Assembly: GCA_016712375.1 (NCBI GenBank)
Contig: JADJRE010000017.1
Location: 1 to 64,000 of the forward strand
From: Rhodospirillales bacterium
GTDB lineage: Bacteria > Pseudomonadota > Alphaproteobacteria > Rhodospirillales > Defluviicoccaceae
DNA: 64,000 nucleotides
Reading direction: 5' to 3'
The notes under the pieces were generated by a model. It did no database searches and had not been told where the DNA came from. It was given only the letters and a program-made list of their open reading frames with translations. The position numbers and the translations under genes are program-made. Shown here piece after piece: positions 53,672-63,968 of the stretch (the stretch's first letter is position 1; each line of letters begins with the position of its first letter).

Positions 53672-55961
53672 TCAGGCGCCGGCGCTGGTGGCCGTTTCGT
53701 CGCTGAGGCGACCTGTCGCCGCAGCGGTGGTTGGGGGCGCGGTTGCGGCGTCGACGACAGTCGGGCTGACGCCGAGGCGAATGCCGTTCTCACGGAAGAC
53801 TTCCTGCAGGCGGCGAAATACCTCGCGCCGAAGGGTGAACTGTTCCCCTGGCTTCGCCATATACTTGACGCGGACGACGTAGGCCGAAGGCTCCATCCGG
53901 TGCACGCCCTGCGATTTCGGCGATTGCAGCAACGCCATCGCGAGTTCCGGATCCTGCTGCATCTCCTGGCCGACCCGCTTCACCAGCTTGCGCACCTTTT
54001 CGATGTCGGTATCCAGCGGCACGCGCAACTCCAGCTTCATGATCGCCCAATCGCGGCTGTAATTGGTTACGGTCTTGATCTCGCCGAAGGGAATCGTGTT
54101 GATTTGCCCGAGGTGGTGCCGCAGCCGCAGCGAGCGGATCGAAATGCGCTCCACCGTTCCCTTCGCAGCGCCGACATCGATGTACTCGCCGACGCGAAAG
54201 GCGTCGTCGATCAGGAAGAAGATGCCGGAGACGATATCGCGGACCAGCGCCTGGGCGCCGAAGCCGATGGCGATGCCGACGACGCCGGCACCCGCCAGCA
54301 GCGGGCCGATGTCGACGCCGAGCGCCGAGATGACGGTCATGCCGACCATGACGACGATGGTCGTAAACAGGAATTTTCGAATTATCGGAAGCAGGGTCTG
54401 CAATCGCGACAGACCACCGTGCCCGCCTTCGCCATCGACTATGGCGTGAGGATCCACTGTTTGGCGCGGGACGTGACGATCGATTGCCGTCTTAACGACG
54501 CCCCACAGAGCTGACGCGAGCAGCAATGCGATGACGATTGTGAACAGCGCATCCGCCACACGAGTGCCAAGACTTCCGGCGGCCAGGCGGCCGATGTCAA
54601 TGTTCCAAATGCCGCCGAGTGCGAGAACAACGAGCACTGCCAGCACGATGCGCAGGTTGCGCAGGATCACGGGAGCGTACTCGCTATCGGGCGGTTCGCT
54701 CGTATTGCCAAACGGAGGCGTGACCGGTTCGCCTGGTAGCGTGGGGAAGCCCGTTGCCGTTGGCGGGTTCTGGTCAATGGCCAGCGTCTTCTTGCCAATC
54801 GGCGACAACAAGTGCCTGACGGCCATTCTGAGTAACCCGTCGATAGCTGGAACCGCTGCCGCGACGAGCAGAGTTTCAATAATGGGTATCGCCTGAGGCT
54901 GATCGGTCAGCAGCCTTGACGCTGTGGCGAACAGCCCCATGCCGATCAGCCCAACAGCAAACAGTAGATGCCAATGCCGGGCCAGGAGCGATGCAGGGGA
55001 ACTGCCCATGGCGCTGCTATCGATGCCGATCAAACGGTCAAGAGCATCGCGCTTCACCCACACCCCAGTCAGCAACGCCGCGATCACGATCCACTGTAGC
55101 GCGCTGCCAAATGCCAACAGCAGTGGTTCGGGAAGCTTCGTATAGGCAAGAATCATTCCGAACGTGCCGGCAAACAAGACCAGCGCGGTGAGAGCGAGCA
55201 GCCAGCGGAACAGGCTCACGGCGTCTGCGTCCGTCAATGCCGGCAAGCGCAACCTCCGGCCGGTATGGCGCAAGCAGTATGCGCCCGACGATTGCGGCCC
55301 CGCGGGTAGCGACGATCGTCAGTATCGATGCCCAGAATGCACGACGCACCAGTTCCTGGTCGGGGTGGAGCGCGAAGAAGACGGCAGTAGCAACGACGGT
55401 GAAGACCGTGAGCACAAGGGTTTCTGTCAGCGCCCGGACCGCCAGAAGGCCAAGACGACCGAAATCTGTACGGGGGCCGGATATACTGTTGTCGTCGTAA
55501 AGGTGACGGAACAGGCGCCGGAATTGCCATTCAGCCAGCGCCGCCCCTGCTAGGATGAGTGCAAAGCCGGCAAGCAAGTCGATTATCGCGGTCCTATCGC
55601 GCTGCGCGGTCAGCTCGTCGAGGATGAACAGCCCGGCATAGGGCAGGTCGGGGGCGGCCACGATCATTTCGCCCAGACGGTAGCGGATGGTCTGCGCATC
55701 GTCGGCGACGAGAGCCACGGCATCGCCATTGGTGGCGGCCGCAGCGGCACGCGCCGCGTCCTCTTCGATCCGCTGGATCAGCAACGCTCGCACCTGCTCG
55801 TCGGACATTCCCGCAAGCGCTGTCCGTGCCTTCTCTGGCGTCGATGTCGTAGTCGGCAACGGCAAGTCCGTCGCCGACGGCCTCTCTTCGGCGATTGCGG
55901 AGCTACAGGCGAACACCAGGAAGACGAAAATCTGCAGCAGTCTGAGAACCGAGAAGTGCAT
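53672..55961 (-). CDS. Large MscS-family mechanosensitive channel, one-base insertion
   Basis: About 763 residues. A signal peptide (FVFLVFACSSAIAEE) precedes a periplasmic helical domain, then multiple membrane helices. The MscS pore helix and beta-domain are clear: LLAGAGVVGIAIGFGAQALVRDIVSG, FRVGEYIDV, GTVERISIRSLRLRHH and INTIPFGEIKTVTNYSRDW. It releases solutes on hypo-osmotic shock. The frame breaks at CC 55255-55256 (plus strand); removing one base joins RILLAPYRPE to LRLPALTDADAVSLF. It follows pqiC by 31 bases on the same strand. Confidence 0.88.
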
Positions 55962-55992
55962 ACTCGAACAGCGCAGTGATGGCGGCCGGAGG

Positions 55993-56625
55993 CTAACTGC
56001 TGCCAATGGCGCGCGGTGCGCGCGCGCGTACCGTCGTCACCGCCTGAGCCAGCCGGTCGGCAAGATCGCCGAGGGTAGTGCTGAGCGCAGCCGCGCCGGC
56101 TCCGTAGCCACCGGCCTCGGCTTGGCGTTGCAGCGTCTCGTCGGCGACGAGCAACGGCTGCGGGGTGTTCCGCCCATAGAGACGCCACCGCGCGATGAGG
56201 GTGGCCATCCCGCTTGTGTCCACGTCGAAGCGGCTGACATCGATGACAATGCGGTAGTCGCCCACGCTGTCGCTGATCTGCGGAAAACCTTCGATCCGAT
56301 CGGCGGGCAGGCGCATCGCCAGATCGGAGACAAGGACCCGAGGGACCATTTCCTGCAGCGGCGCTGCCCAGTAGTCGTTGCCGGCGAGCCGCACCGCAAA
56401 GGCGTTGTCGCGCGTCACGATCGGCCGCCGGTCGAGGTAATCAGGAAGGTCGACAGGCCCCACGGAAATCAGGGCCGGTGGCGTCACGGACGCCGCCGGA
56501 GAACTCGGCGGGATCGCGCCAAGTGTGTAATAGCCAGGAGGCGGTGCTCCAGCGCAACCGGCGACGAGAACGGTGAGGATCGCCGCGCCGACGAGGCTGC
56601 GGAGGATGGCGGTATGTTGGGTCAT
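55993..56625 (-). CDS. pqiC: PqiC-type lipoprotein (ABC-type transport auxiliary component)
   Basis: 210 residues. Signal peptide with lipobox LVAGCAG, then GYYTLGAIPP and ISVGPVDLPDYLDRRPIV, the typical PqiC/YmbA start, and a conserved RWRLYG block. It is an outer-membrane lipoprotein that forms a ring at the tip of the PqiB needle. Its start overlaps the pqiB stop by 4 bases. Confidence 0.9.
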   Translation of the reverse strand: MTQHTAILRSLVGAAILTVLVAGCAGAPPPGYYTLGAIPPSSPAASVTPPALISVGPVDLPDYLDRRPIVTRDNAFAVRLAGNDYWAAPLQEMVPRVLVSDLAMRLPADRIEGFPQISDSVGDYRIVIDVSRFDVDTSGMATLIARWRLYGRNTPQPLLVADETLQRQAEAGGYGAGAAALSTTLGDLADRLAQAVTTVRARAPRAIGSS

Positions 56626-58271
56626 TGGCTATCCGGAAGCGGCTTGCCGAGGATCAGCGCGTTTGGAGTGGTCTCCAGGAAATCCGACAGCGTACGCAGC
56701 GGGCGGGCCGTGCTGGTGAGTTCCTTCAGCAAGCGTGCGACGTCGTAGCGCATCGCGGAGTCGGCGCCGATCATCCCGTTGGCCGACTGCATTGTCGCGG
56801 TTGCTCCATCAAGCGTGGCGCGCGCGGCATTCGAAGTCTTGTTCAGGCTGTCCAGCAACGGGCCGACTCCTTCCAGACCTTTACGCAGCGACGGGCTGGC
56901 GAGCAGTTGGTCGGCTTCCTTTACGGTATTGCGCAGATCAACGACCAATTCATCGATTGGCGCCTTGTCCAGCTTGTTGAGGAACGCCTGAACCTTGTCG
57001 GTGAGCTGTTCTGTCTCAGACGGCACCGATGGAAGGACAATGAGGCCATCTTCGGTCGTTATGCTGGCTGGCGCAGCATCCGGGAACACCTTGAGCGCAA
57101 TCTGCATCTGACCGGTGAGCAGGTTCCCCGACTGCAACTGGGCGCGCAAACCGCGTTCCACCCAGTTCGCCATCGCCTGGTGCATGGCTTCAGGCGTCTT
57201 GTAGCGCTCGCCCTTCACCTGCCAGCGCTGTGGCTCGAGCACCATCATCACCGGGATCCGCATGCTCATGGTGGTCGGATCAATTTCGAGGTGGACGTCG
57301 GTAACTTCGCCAAGGCGTAGACCCATAGCTACGACAGGCGAACCACGCTCCAGCCCCCCGGCCGATCCCTCAAAGTACACCCGGAAGGGAACCTTAACGG
57401 TATACTGTGCTTCGGCAATGCTCTCATACGAGGCGAACAGCGGAAATTCCGCGCCGTCCTCGGCAACGTTGCTTCCGCTCGCCGCGAGCGGTGTATCAAA
57501 GGCAATGCCGCCGATCAGGATCGATTGCATCGATTCGGTACGGATGTCGACACCGCCCGCATCGATCGAGACATCAATCCCGCTGGCGTTCCAGAAGTGA
57601 GTCGTGCGGCGGACGAAGCCATCGTATGGCGATGATACGAAGGCAAAGATCTTGATGTCCTGGCCGTTTGGATCCAACTCGTGGCCGAGAACGCTTCCGA
57701 CCTGAATGCCACGGAAGAAGATCGGTGCGCCGGCGGACACTGAGCCCAACTTTTCCGCCTGCAGCACGAATCGCTTGCCCGGGACGTCGACCTGATATAC
57801 CGGCGGACTTTCAAGAGCAACGAAGTCCCGCTTCGGGGCGCCCGGCCCCGGCCGCATGCCAATGAAAGAGCCGGAAAGCAGCGTGCCTAATCCAGACACC
57901 CCTCCAGCGGTGATTCTGGCGCTTTCGACCCAGAACTGCGTGCCTTCGCGTAGCTCCGGCTCCGCTTCTTTCGACATTCTTGCCCGCACCACGACGTGCT
58001 GCCGGTCATCGCTGAGCGTTACTTCGTCGACGAGGCCGAGTTGTACGTCACGGTACCGGATCGCCGTTTTTCCGGGCTCGATGCCGGAGGCGCTTTGCAT
58101 GGTGATGCTGATCAAGGGACCGCGCGAAGCGAACGTCGTATAGACGAGCCACGCGCCGGCAACCGCAGCGACGATCGGAATCAGCCAGACCAACGAAAAA
58201 CGGCGCTTCTTGGTCATTTGCGCGCGTGGAAGCCCCGGCGTTGCTTCGACTGCTCGTGGATCCTGGCTCAT
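56622..58271 (-). CDS. pqiB: PqiB-type intermembrane MCE protein
   Basis: 549 residues. A single N-terminal membrane helix (FSLVWLIPIVAAVAGAWLVY) is followed by three MCE domains, marked by IRYRDVQLGLVDEVTLS, FFRGIQVGSVLGHEL and VAMGLRLGEVTDVHL, then a long helical C-terminus (about 430-520). E. coli PqiB forms a hexameric needle carrying lipids between membranes. The partner PqiA, an integral membrane protein normally upstream, is not found here: the 214 bases ahead of the gene are non-coding. Confidence 0.92.
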   Translation of the reverse strand: MSQDPRAVEATPGLPRAQMTKKRRFSLVWLIPIVAAVAGAWLVYTTFASRGPLISITMQSASGIEPGKTAIRYRDVQLGLVDEVTLSDDRQHVVVRARMSKEAEPELREGTQFWVESARITAGGVSGLGTLLSGSFIGMRPGPGAPKRDFVALESPPVYQVDVPGKRFVLQAEKLGSVSAGAPIFFRGIQVGSVLGHELDPNGQDIKIFAFVSSPYDGFVRRTTHFWNASGIDVSIDAGGVDIRTESMQSILIGGIAFDTPLAASGSNVAEDGAEFPLFASYESIAEAQYTVKVPFRVYFEGSAGGLERGSPVVAMGLRLGEVTDVHLEIDPTTMSMRIPVMMVLEPQRWQVKGERYKTPEAMHQAMANWVERGLRAQLQSGNLLTGQMQIALKVFPDAAPASITTEDGLIVLPSVPSETEQLTDKVQAFLNKLDKAPIDELVVDLRNTVKEADQLLASPSLRKGLEGVGPLLDSLNKTSNAARATLDGATATMQSANGMIGADSAMRYDVARLLKELTSTARPLRTLSDFLETTPNALILGKPLPDSQ

Positions 58272-58485
58272 TTGCGTGCGCTGAGCCGGAACTGATGTGG
58301 CAGGTGCCGATCAAGCGAATGCTGGCCGCCGCCTGAAGCAAGGGCGACGATGGCAGCGTTGAGTACCGGCATTTCTCGAACCATTACCAATGGGTGGCGC
58401 GGCAGGCTCGATCCCGCACCGAGCAGATACAACCGTAGCGGCCTCAACCCCAATCGTCCAGCCACAGATTATCGTTGTTGTGGCT

Positions 58486-59214
58486 CTAGATGAACCACCC
58501 GAGCATCTCGCGCCAGCGGCGAAAACCGTGGGCCAGGCAGCTCCACTCTCTGAACTGGTGGCATATGCCCTTCTGCCAGAAGATTTCGCTGAGCCGACGG
58601 TTATCTTCGAGGAAGGGATCGTGCTCGCCCACGACCATCTCGATGTCGAGGCGGCGGATGGCGTCAAGCGCGCCGCCGTCGTCAACGTTGATCATGTAGT
58701 GATTAGGCATGTTGAAATAGACATCGTGATCATAATGCCCGTCGAGCAGATTGCGGAAGCCATCGGGCGATTGCGTCAGATCGTACCGACCGCTCAAGGC
58801 AACCACCCGATCGAACACATGCGGGTGACGCAGAGCTATGTTCATCGCATGGAAGGCGCCGAAGCTGCACCCTAGCACCGTCAGGAACGGGTTGCCGTTG
58901 ATGGCGCGGCTTAACGGCAGTACCTCGTCGAGAATGTAGCGCTCGTACTTGATGTGCCGCAGCACCCGGTCGCGGGGGTGACACCAGTTATTGTAAAACG
59001 TCTCTTCATCAATCGAATCGACGCAGATCAGCTGCACCCACCCTTGATCAATGTGGTGTGAAAGCGAGCTCACCAGGCCATGATTCTCGTAGTCATAGAA
59101 CCGGCCGCAGCGGGTAGGGAAGGCAAGAACACGCGCCCCGGCATGGCCGAACACGAGGAGCTCCATGTCACGACCCAGAAGGGCGCAATACCATTTATGA
59201 TATTCGCGTTTCAT
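58486..59214 (-). CDS. Esterase family protein (alpha/beta hydrolase, esterase D-like)
   Basis: About 242 residues. It starts KREYHKWYCALLGRDMELLVFGHAGARVLAFPT, a start common to a group of small esterase D-type hydrolases. The nucleophile elbow is VLGCSFGAFHAMN, a Cys-Ser-Phe variant of GxSxG; Asp is in VVGEHDPFLEDN and His in CLAHGFRRW. No signal peptide. ATG 59214 is chosen; the frame upstream to 59247 has no support. Physiological substrate is unknown. Confidence 0.85.
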   Translation of the reverse strand: MKREYHKWYCALLGRDMELLVFGHAGARVLAFPTRCGRFYDYENHGLVSSLSHHIDQGWVQLICVDSIDEETFYNNWCHPRDRVLRHIKYERYILDEVLPLSRAINGNPFLTVLGCSFGAFHAMNIALRHPHVFDRVVALSGRYDLTQSPDGFRNLLDGHYDHDVYFNMPNHYMINVDDGGALDAIRRLDIEMVVGEHDPFLEDNRRLSEIFWQKGICHQFREWSCLAHGFRRWREMLGWFI

Positions 59215-59502
59215 ATTGACTAAACTTCGATTACCAGTGTATTGCACAAGTATTACCGATTATGAAGCTGCTTAAATACCAGGTTGTCCGCCTAGCAGGA
59301 CTTGGATGAAAAGAAAAGCCCAAGAAAATGGTGGCCATTTCATCGCCGGTCGTTTATACCTTGCGGTTCTTGGCTAGCGCTGGAAAGGGCAGGAGTTGCC
59401 ATGATGATCGTCCTTGCCCGTTTCGGCTCGCTTGCGGGACTGTTGATCACGAGGCGATCCCGTTGGGCGACGCTCGCCGCTGACGACCGGGTCTGATGGG
59501 TT

Positions 59503-60225
59503 ATGCCTTGGTGGTTCGATGCCGAGGTGGCCGAGCTGGAGCGCCGAACGCGGCCGTTACGGGGCTGTCGTAACGCGATCCTGTTCTATGGCAGTTCGTC
59601 ATTCACGCTGTGGCATGACATCGCTGACCACTTTCCTGAGCACAACGTCGTCAACCATGGCTTCGGCGGCTCGACACTCGGCGACTGCGTCGAGTACTTC
59701 GACCGGCTCGTGCTGGCTTATGTTCCAAGCGTCATTATCGTCTATGCCGGAGACAACGATCTGGGCGACGGCGGCACGCCCGAGCAGGTGTTTGAGCGGT
59801 TGCGCGCCATCATTCAGCGTAAGCGCGAGACCCTCGGTGCTGTGCCGATGGCCTATGTCTCGATCAAGATAAGTCCGGCACGCTTCGCACTGATGCACGG
59901 CATCGCTTATGCCAACCGCATCATCGAGCGCGAGCTTAGCAACGCCGCCGACGTTCGCTTCGTAGATATCACCCGGCGCATGGTGGGGCGCGGTCTCGGC
60001 CCTTTGCTGGCCTACTACAGCGAAGACCCGCTGCACATGAACCGCGAGGGATACCGTCTATTCGGACGCTCCCTGGCTGAATATCTGAGCACAGTTGAGC
60101 GCGAGTCCGTGGACCTGCGCGTTCGGCGATCGACAGTAAAGCCGGCATGGTGGCGCAAAGATGATGATGCAAACGAGGCTGGGCCCGATGCTTCGCCGCT
60201 TTCGGGCTCGTGCGGAGAATCTTAA
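59503..60225 (+). CDS. SGNH/GDSL-type hydrolase
   Basis: 240 residues. Block I is ILFYGSSSFTLW with the catalytic Ser, block II NHGFGGSTLGD (Gly), block III VYAGDNDLGDG (Asn) and block V EDPLHMNREGY with Asp and His. It has no signal peptide and a polar C-terminal tail. These enzymes are esterases or deacetylases with broad range. The preceding 288 bases (59215-59502) hold no supported gene. Confidence 0.88.
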   Translation: MPWWFDAEVAELERRTRPLRGCRNAILFYGSSSFTLWHDIADHFPEHNVVNHGFGGSTLGDCVEYFDRLVLAYVPSVIIVYAGDNDLGDGGTPEQVFERLRAIIQRKRETLGAVPMAYVSIKISPARFALMHGIAYANRIIERELSNAADVRFVDITRRMVGRGLGPLLAYYSEDPLHMNREGYRLFGRSLAEYLSTVERESVDLRVRRSTVKPAWWRKDDDANEAGPDASPLSGSCGES

Positions 60226-60278
60226 CCAGGCGATGCTAAAAGCTTGTCTGAGTAGGAGCGGAAAGCTAGACTGAGGCC

Positions 60279-61223
60279 ATGCTACTTATGCGCGCAGCCG
60301 GCATTATCGGGTTTCTAGCGGCATCGGTTTTTGCATTGACCGCGCCGGTCAAGGCGGCGCCCTTTCTGCCGGCAGATCCCTGGCGGCTATGTCCGGAAGC
60401 GATCGCCTCGCAGGAAAAGGCGCAGGGAATACCGAAGCATCTGCTGTCGGCGATCGCGCTGGCTGAATCGGCGCGGAAACATCCTACCTTCGGCAAGCGC
60501 ATGCCGTGGCCATGGACAGTGATGGCCGAAGGCGAAGGGCGCTATCTGCCGAGCAAGGCAGCGGCAATCGCCGAGGTGCGCGATTTGCAGGCGCGCGGCA
60601 TCCACAATATCGACGTCGGCTGCATGCAGGTCAATCTGCACCATCATGCGGATGCGTTCTACAGTCTGGACAATGCGTTCGACCCGGCGGCCAACGTTGC
60701 CTATGCCAGCAAATTCCTGCGGTCCCTGTACGAAGACTGGGGATCCTGGCAGGAGGCAGCTGGCCGCTATCACTCCGCGACGCCGGAGCTGAAGGGCCCC
60801 TACCGCGACAAGGTGGTGACGTTCTGGAACGAACAGCAGCGGCTGGAACTGGTCGGCAGTAGCACCTTCGGCCTCGGCGCGCTGACCGCCGGTGCCGGGT
60901 CGGGCAGCGCTGCCAGCCAGCGGGTTCGTTCGCCGGCACTGATGCTGTCGCTTGCCGACCGCAGAATGGGCGAGCCTCCAGTGGGAGTATCGGTGGATCT
61001 CGACGACACGTTGTTGTCCCGTCGTGCGTACGATGCGCCGGCGTCGAGCAAGGGGCGGATCGTCCGGCCGGGAGGCACGGCCACCCGCTCGCTCGACGAG
61101 GAAGCGGCGTTCGCCGCACGCCGTGCACAATACCTGCAAGACTTGCGGCAGGCGATCGCCGAGGTCAAGCGGTCGTACGCTGTCCGCGTCGCCCGCAACG
61201 AGACACCACCCCGTCCCGAGTGA
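60279..61223 (+). CDS. Lytic transglycosylase domain protein
   Basis: 314 residues. Signal peptide (IGFLAASVFALTAPVKA), then an SLT goose-type fold: IPKHLLSAIALAESAR with the catalytic Glu, WPWTVMAEGEGR, IHNIDVGCMQVNLHHH and AAGRYHSATPELKGPYRDKVV. The final 100 residues are low in conservation. It cleaves peptidoglycan glycan strands in the periplasm. It sits ahead of bamD on the same strand, about 160 bases away. Confidence 0.9.
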   Translation: MLLMRAAGIIGFLAASVFALTAPVKAAPFLPADPWRLCPEAIASQEKAQGIPKHLLSAIALAESARKHPTFGKRMPWPWTVMAEGEGRYLPSKAAAIAEVRDLQARGIHNIDVGCMQVNLHHHADAFYSLDNAFDPAANVAYASKFLRSLYEDWGSWQEAAGRYHSATPELKGPYRDKVVTFWNEQQRLELVGSSTFGLGALTAGAGSGSAASQRVRSPALMLSLADRRMGEPPVGVSVDLDDTLLSRRAYDAPASSKGRIVRPGGTATRSLDEEAAFAARRAQYLQDLRQAIAEVKRSYAVRVARNETPPRPE

Positions 61224-61385
61224 TCTTCAATCCTCCAAGTTGTTAATGTGTCAGGACTGAGGAACGCACGCCTTCCCGGCCCCGTTCGGCTACCTTGCTC
61301 CCCGTCGCTACTCCGCTGCGGCTTGCGTCGGCGCGGGCGGGGCGTGATATAGTTCGGGCACGTTCGAACGAGGGGTTTTGCGTTG

Positions 61386-62215
61386 ATGATCGATCTGCTT
61401 ACCGTCGTTATTCGTCAGCGCTATGTGGCTGGAGGCGCCTTGCCCGGCGCTTGCGCCACGCTGTTGACCGGGCTGCTGCTGCTGGGTGCCTGCAGTACGT
61501 CGGAGGAGGCGTACGTCGATCGGCCGGTGGACGTTCTCTACAACGAGGCGATGGACAACCTGGAAGCCGGGGACGACAAGAAGGCGGCGAAGCTGTTCGA
61601 CGAGGTGGAACGGCAGCATCCCTATTCCAGCTGGGCGACCAAGGCGCAGCTGATGGCGGCTTACTCCCACTATATCGCCAATCAATACGACGAAGCGGTG
61701 GCCGCCGCGGACCGCTTTATCGAGCTGCACCCAGCCAACCCCGACGTCCCCTATGCCTATTACCTTAAGGCGCTCAGCTACTATGAGCGCATTTCCGACA
61801 TCCACCGCGATCAGGAAATGACTGAACAGGCGAAGAAGGTATTCGAGGAAATCGTCGCACGCTTTCCCGATAGCGAGTATGCCCGCGACGCGCGCTTGAA
61901 AGTCGACCTGTGCAACGATCATCTTGCCGGCAAGGAGATGGTCATCGGCCGTTATTATATTCAGCGGGGCTACTACCTTGCGGCGATCAATCGCTTCAAG
62001 AGCGTCATCGAACGCTACCAATCGACGACGCATACTCCGGAAGCGCTGTTGCTGCTGACCGAGGCTTACTCGGCGCTGGGAATCGATGGCGAAGCGCGCA
62101 AGACGGCGGCGGTGCTCGGATACAATTTCCGCAAACGGCGTGGTATGCGGATGCCTACACGCTGGTCGGTGGATCGGGCACCCGGCCGGGAGATGTCGTG
62201 CCCGGCGGCCGCTGA
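61386..62215 (+). CDS. bamD: Outer membrane protein assembly factor BamD; one-base deletion near 3' end
   Basis: About 276 residues. Lipobox LLLLGACSTS follows the signal sequence. TPR-type helices include VDVLYNEAMDNLEAGDDKKAAKLFDEVERQHPYSSWA, YDEAVAAADRFIELHP, YAYYLKALSYYERISDIHRDQ and GRYYIQRGYYLAAINRF. These are BamD hallmarks; it holds BamA at the outer membrane. The frame breaks at TTTCC near 62126-62130. One added C gives YNFPQTAWYADAYTLVG and stop TGA 62213-62215. As written, it would instead run to 62294 in the wrong frame. Position before recN matches other alphaproteobacteria. Confidence 0.93.
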
Positions 62216-62287
62216 GCAGGAAGCGCCGGCCGTGGGTGCGCCAGCCGCCGGCGCCGAGGGTGAGCCGATGACGGGGGCGCGCCGGCG

Positions 62288-63968
62288 ATGCTAACGGGTA
62301 TCGCCATCCGCGACGTGGTGCTGATCGATGCTCTCGATCTGCAATTCTCCCCAGGACTGTGCGCGTTGACGGGGGAGACCGGTGCCGGCAAGTCGATTTT
62401 GCTCGATGCACTCGGACTGGGTTTGGGAGCGCGCGCCGATGCCAAGTTGGTCCGGCACGGCCGCGATCAGGCGGCTGTCGCGGTCAGGTTCGAGCTCGAT
62501 GTCGGCCACCCAGCGTTGGAACTGCTACGCGACCAGGGCCTCGACGCCGGCGATGGCTGCCTGCTGTTGCGCCGCATCGTCGCCGCCGATGGCCGTTCCC
62601 GGGCCTTCGCCAACGATCAACCCGTGAGCGTCTCGATGCTCCGCCGGCTCGGCGAGATGCTGATCGAGGTCCACGGCCAGTTTGACAATCAGAGGTTGCT
62701 CGATCCCGCGGCGCATCGCGAATTGCTCGACGCATATGGCGGGCTGGCGGCGGAAGCCGGCGACTGTGCCGTCGCTTGGCGCGCCTGGCGGGCGGCGACG
62801 GAAGCGCGCACCGGCGCTGAAGCGGATCTGGCGCAAGCCCGGCGCGATGAAGATTTCATCCGGCATGCGCTTGACGAGCTTGGTCGTCTGGCGCCGCAGC
62901 CTGGTGAAGAAAGCGAGCTCGCGCAGCGGCGCGCGCTGCTCATGAATGCCGAAAAGTTGGGTCAGGCAATCGACGAGGCGGCGCGTGAGCTCACGGGCGG
63001 GGCGGCCCGCGGCGGCATCGAGGCGCTGCGCACCGCCCTGCGCAGCCTGCAGCGGGTGGCGGCGAAGGCGGAAGGCCGGCTCGATGCCGCCATCGTCGCG
63101 CTCGACCGGGCGCTGTCCGATTCCGTCGAAGCGCATGCATTGCTGGAGAAAACGCTGTCCGACGCGGATCTTGATCCGCGCCAGCTGGAAGGGGTCGAGG
63201 AGCGGCTGTTCGCACTGCGCGCACAAGCGCGCAAGCATAACGTCGACGTCGACGATCTCACCCCGTTGCATGACGACCTGGCCCGCCGGGTTTCCGGGCT
63301 GGAAGATGGCGAGGCGGTACTGGCTGGCCTGCGCCGTCACGAAGCGGCAGCGGAGGGCCGGTTCCGCGAGGTGGCGGCGTCGTTGAGCGGAGCGCCGCCG
63401 CGCCGCCGCCCTTCGGCTCGACGAGGCGGTAGGTGGCGAACTGGCGCCTTTACGGCTGGGCACGGCGCAATTTGTTACCAGGATCGAAGCGCTGGCGCCC
63501 GAAGATTGGGGCCAGCAGGGCTGCGACCGCATCGCCTTCGAGGTGGCGACCAACCCTGGTGTTCCGCCCGGTCCACTCGCCCGCATCGCCTCGGGCGGCG
63601 AGCTTGCGCGCTTTACGCTGGCGCTGAAGGTGGTGCTGGCGGGCGCCGATCCGGTTCCCACGCTGATCTTTGACGAGGTCGATGCCGGTGTCGGTGGCGC
63701 GGTTGCGGCGGCGGTGGGCGAGCGGCTGGCGCGTTTGGCAGATGATGTGCAAGTGCTGGTGGTGACGCACTCGCCGCAGGTGGCGGCGCGGGCCGATCAT
63801 CACTGGCGCATCGCCAAGATGGAAGCCGGTATCGGTGTTCGCACCCATGTCGAAGTTCTGGACGCCCCGGGACGCACCGAGGAGATCGCCCGCATGCTGG
63901 CCGGCGCGCAGGTCACCGAGGAAGCGCGGGCGGCTGCCGTCAGCTTGCTGTCGGGCTCCGCTGCATGA
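62288..63968 (+). CDS. recN: DNA repair protein RecN; frameshift in the last third
   Basis: About 560 residues. An SMC-like ATPase: IRDVVLIDALDLQFSPG at the start, Walker A LTGETGAGKSILLDAL, and the RecN block EVHGQFDNQRLLD. A coiled coil (about 170-340) follows. After EVAASLSG the frame breaks at 63384-63400 in GC repeats. The other frame supplies LRLDEAVGGELAPLRLG, IASGGELARFTLALKVV (signature) and LIFDEVDAGVGGAVA (Walker B). It helps repair double-strand breaks. No clear LexA box precedes the bamD-recN unit; see rejected items for a near match. Confidence 0.94.

Noticed and set aside
59302..59496. Short plus-strand frame ahead of the SGNH hydrolase
   Set aside because: No credible start or ribosome site and no homology pattern; treated as intergenic.
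61352..61365. GTTC-N6-GTTC upstream of bamD-recN, close to an alphaproteobacterial LexA box
   Set aside because: The established box is GTTC-N7-GTTC; one base is missing. Given the many indels in this sequence it could be a real box, but it cannot be claimed as written.
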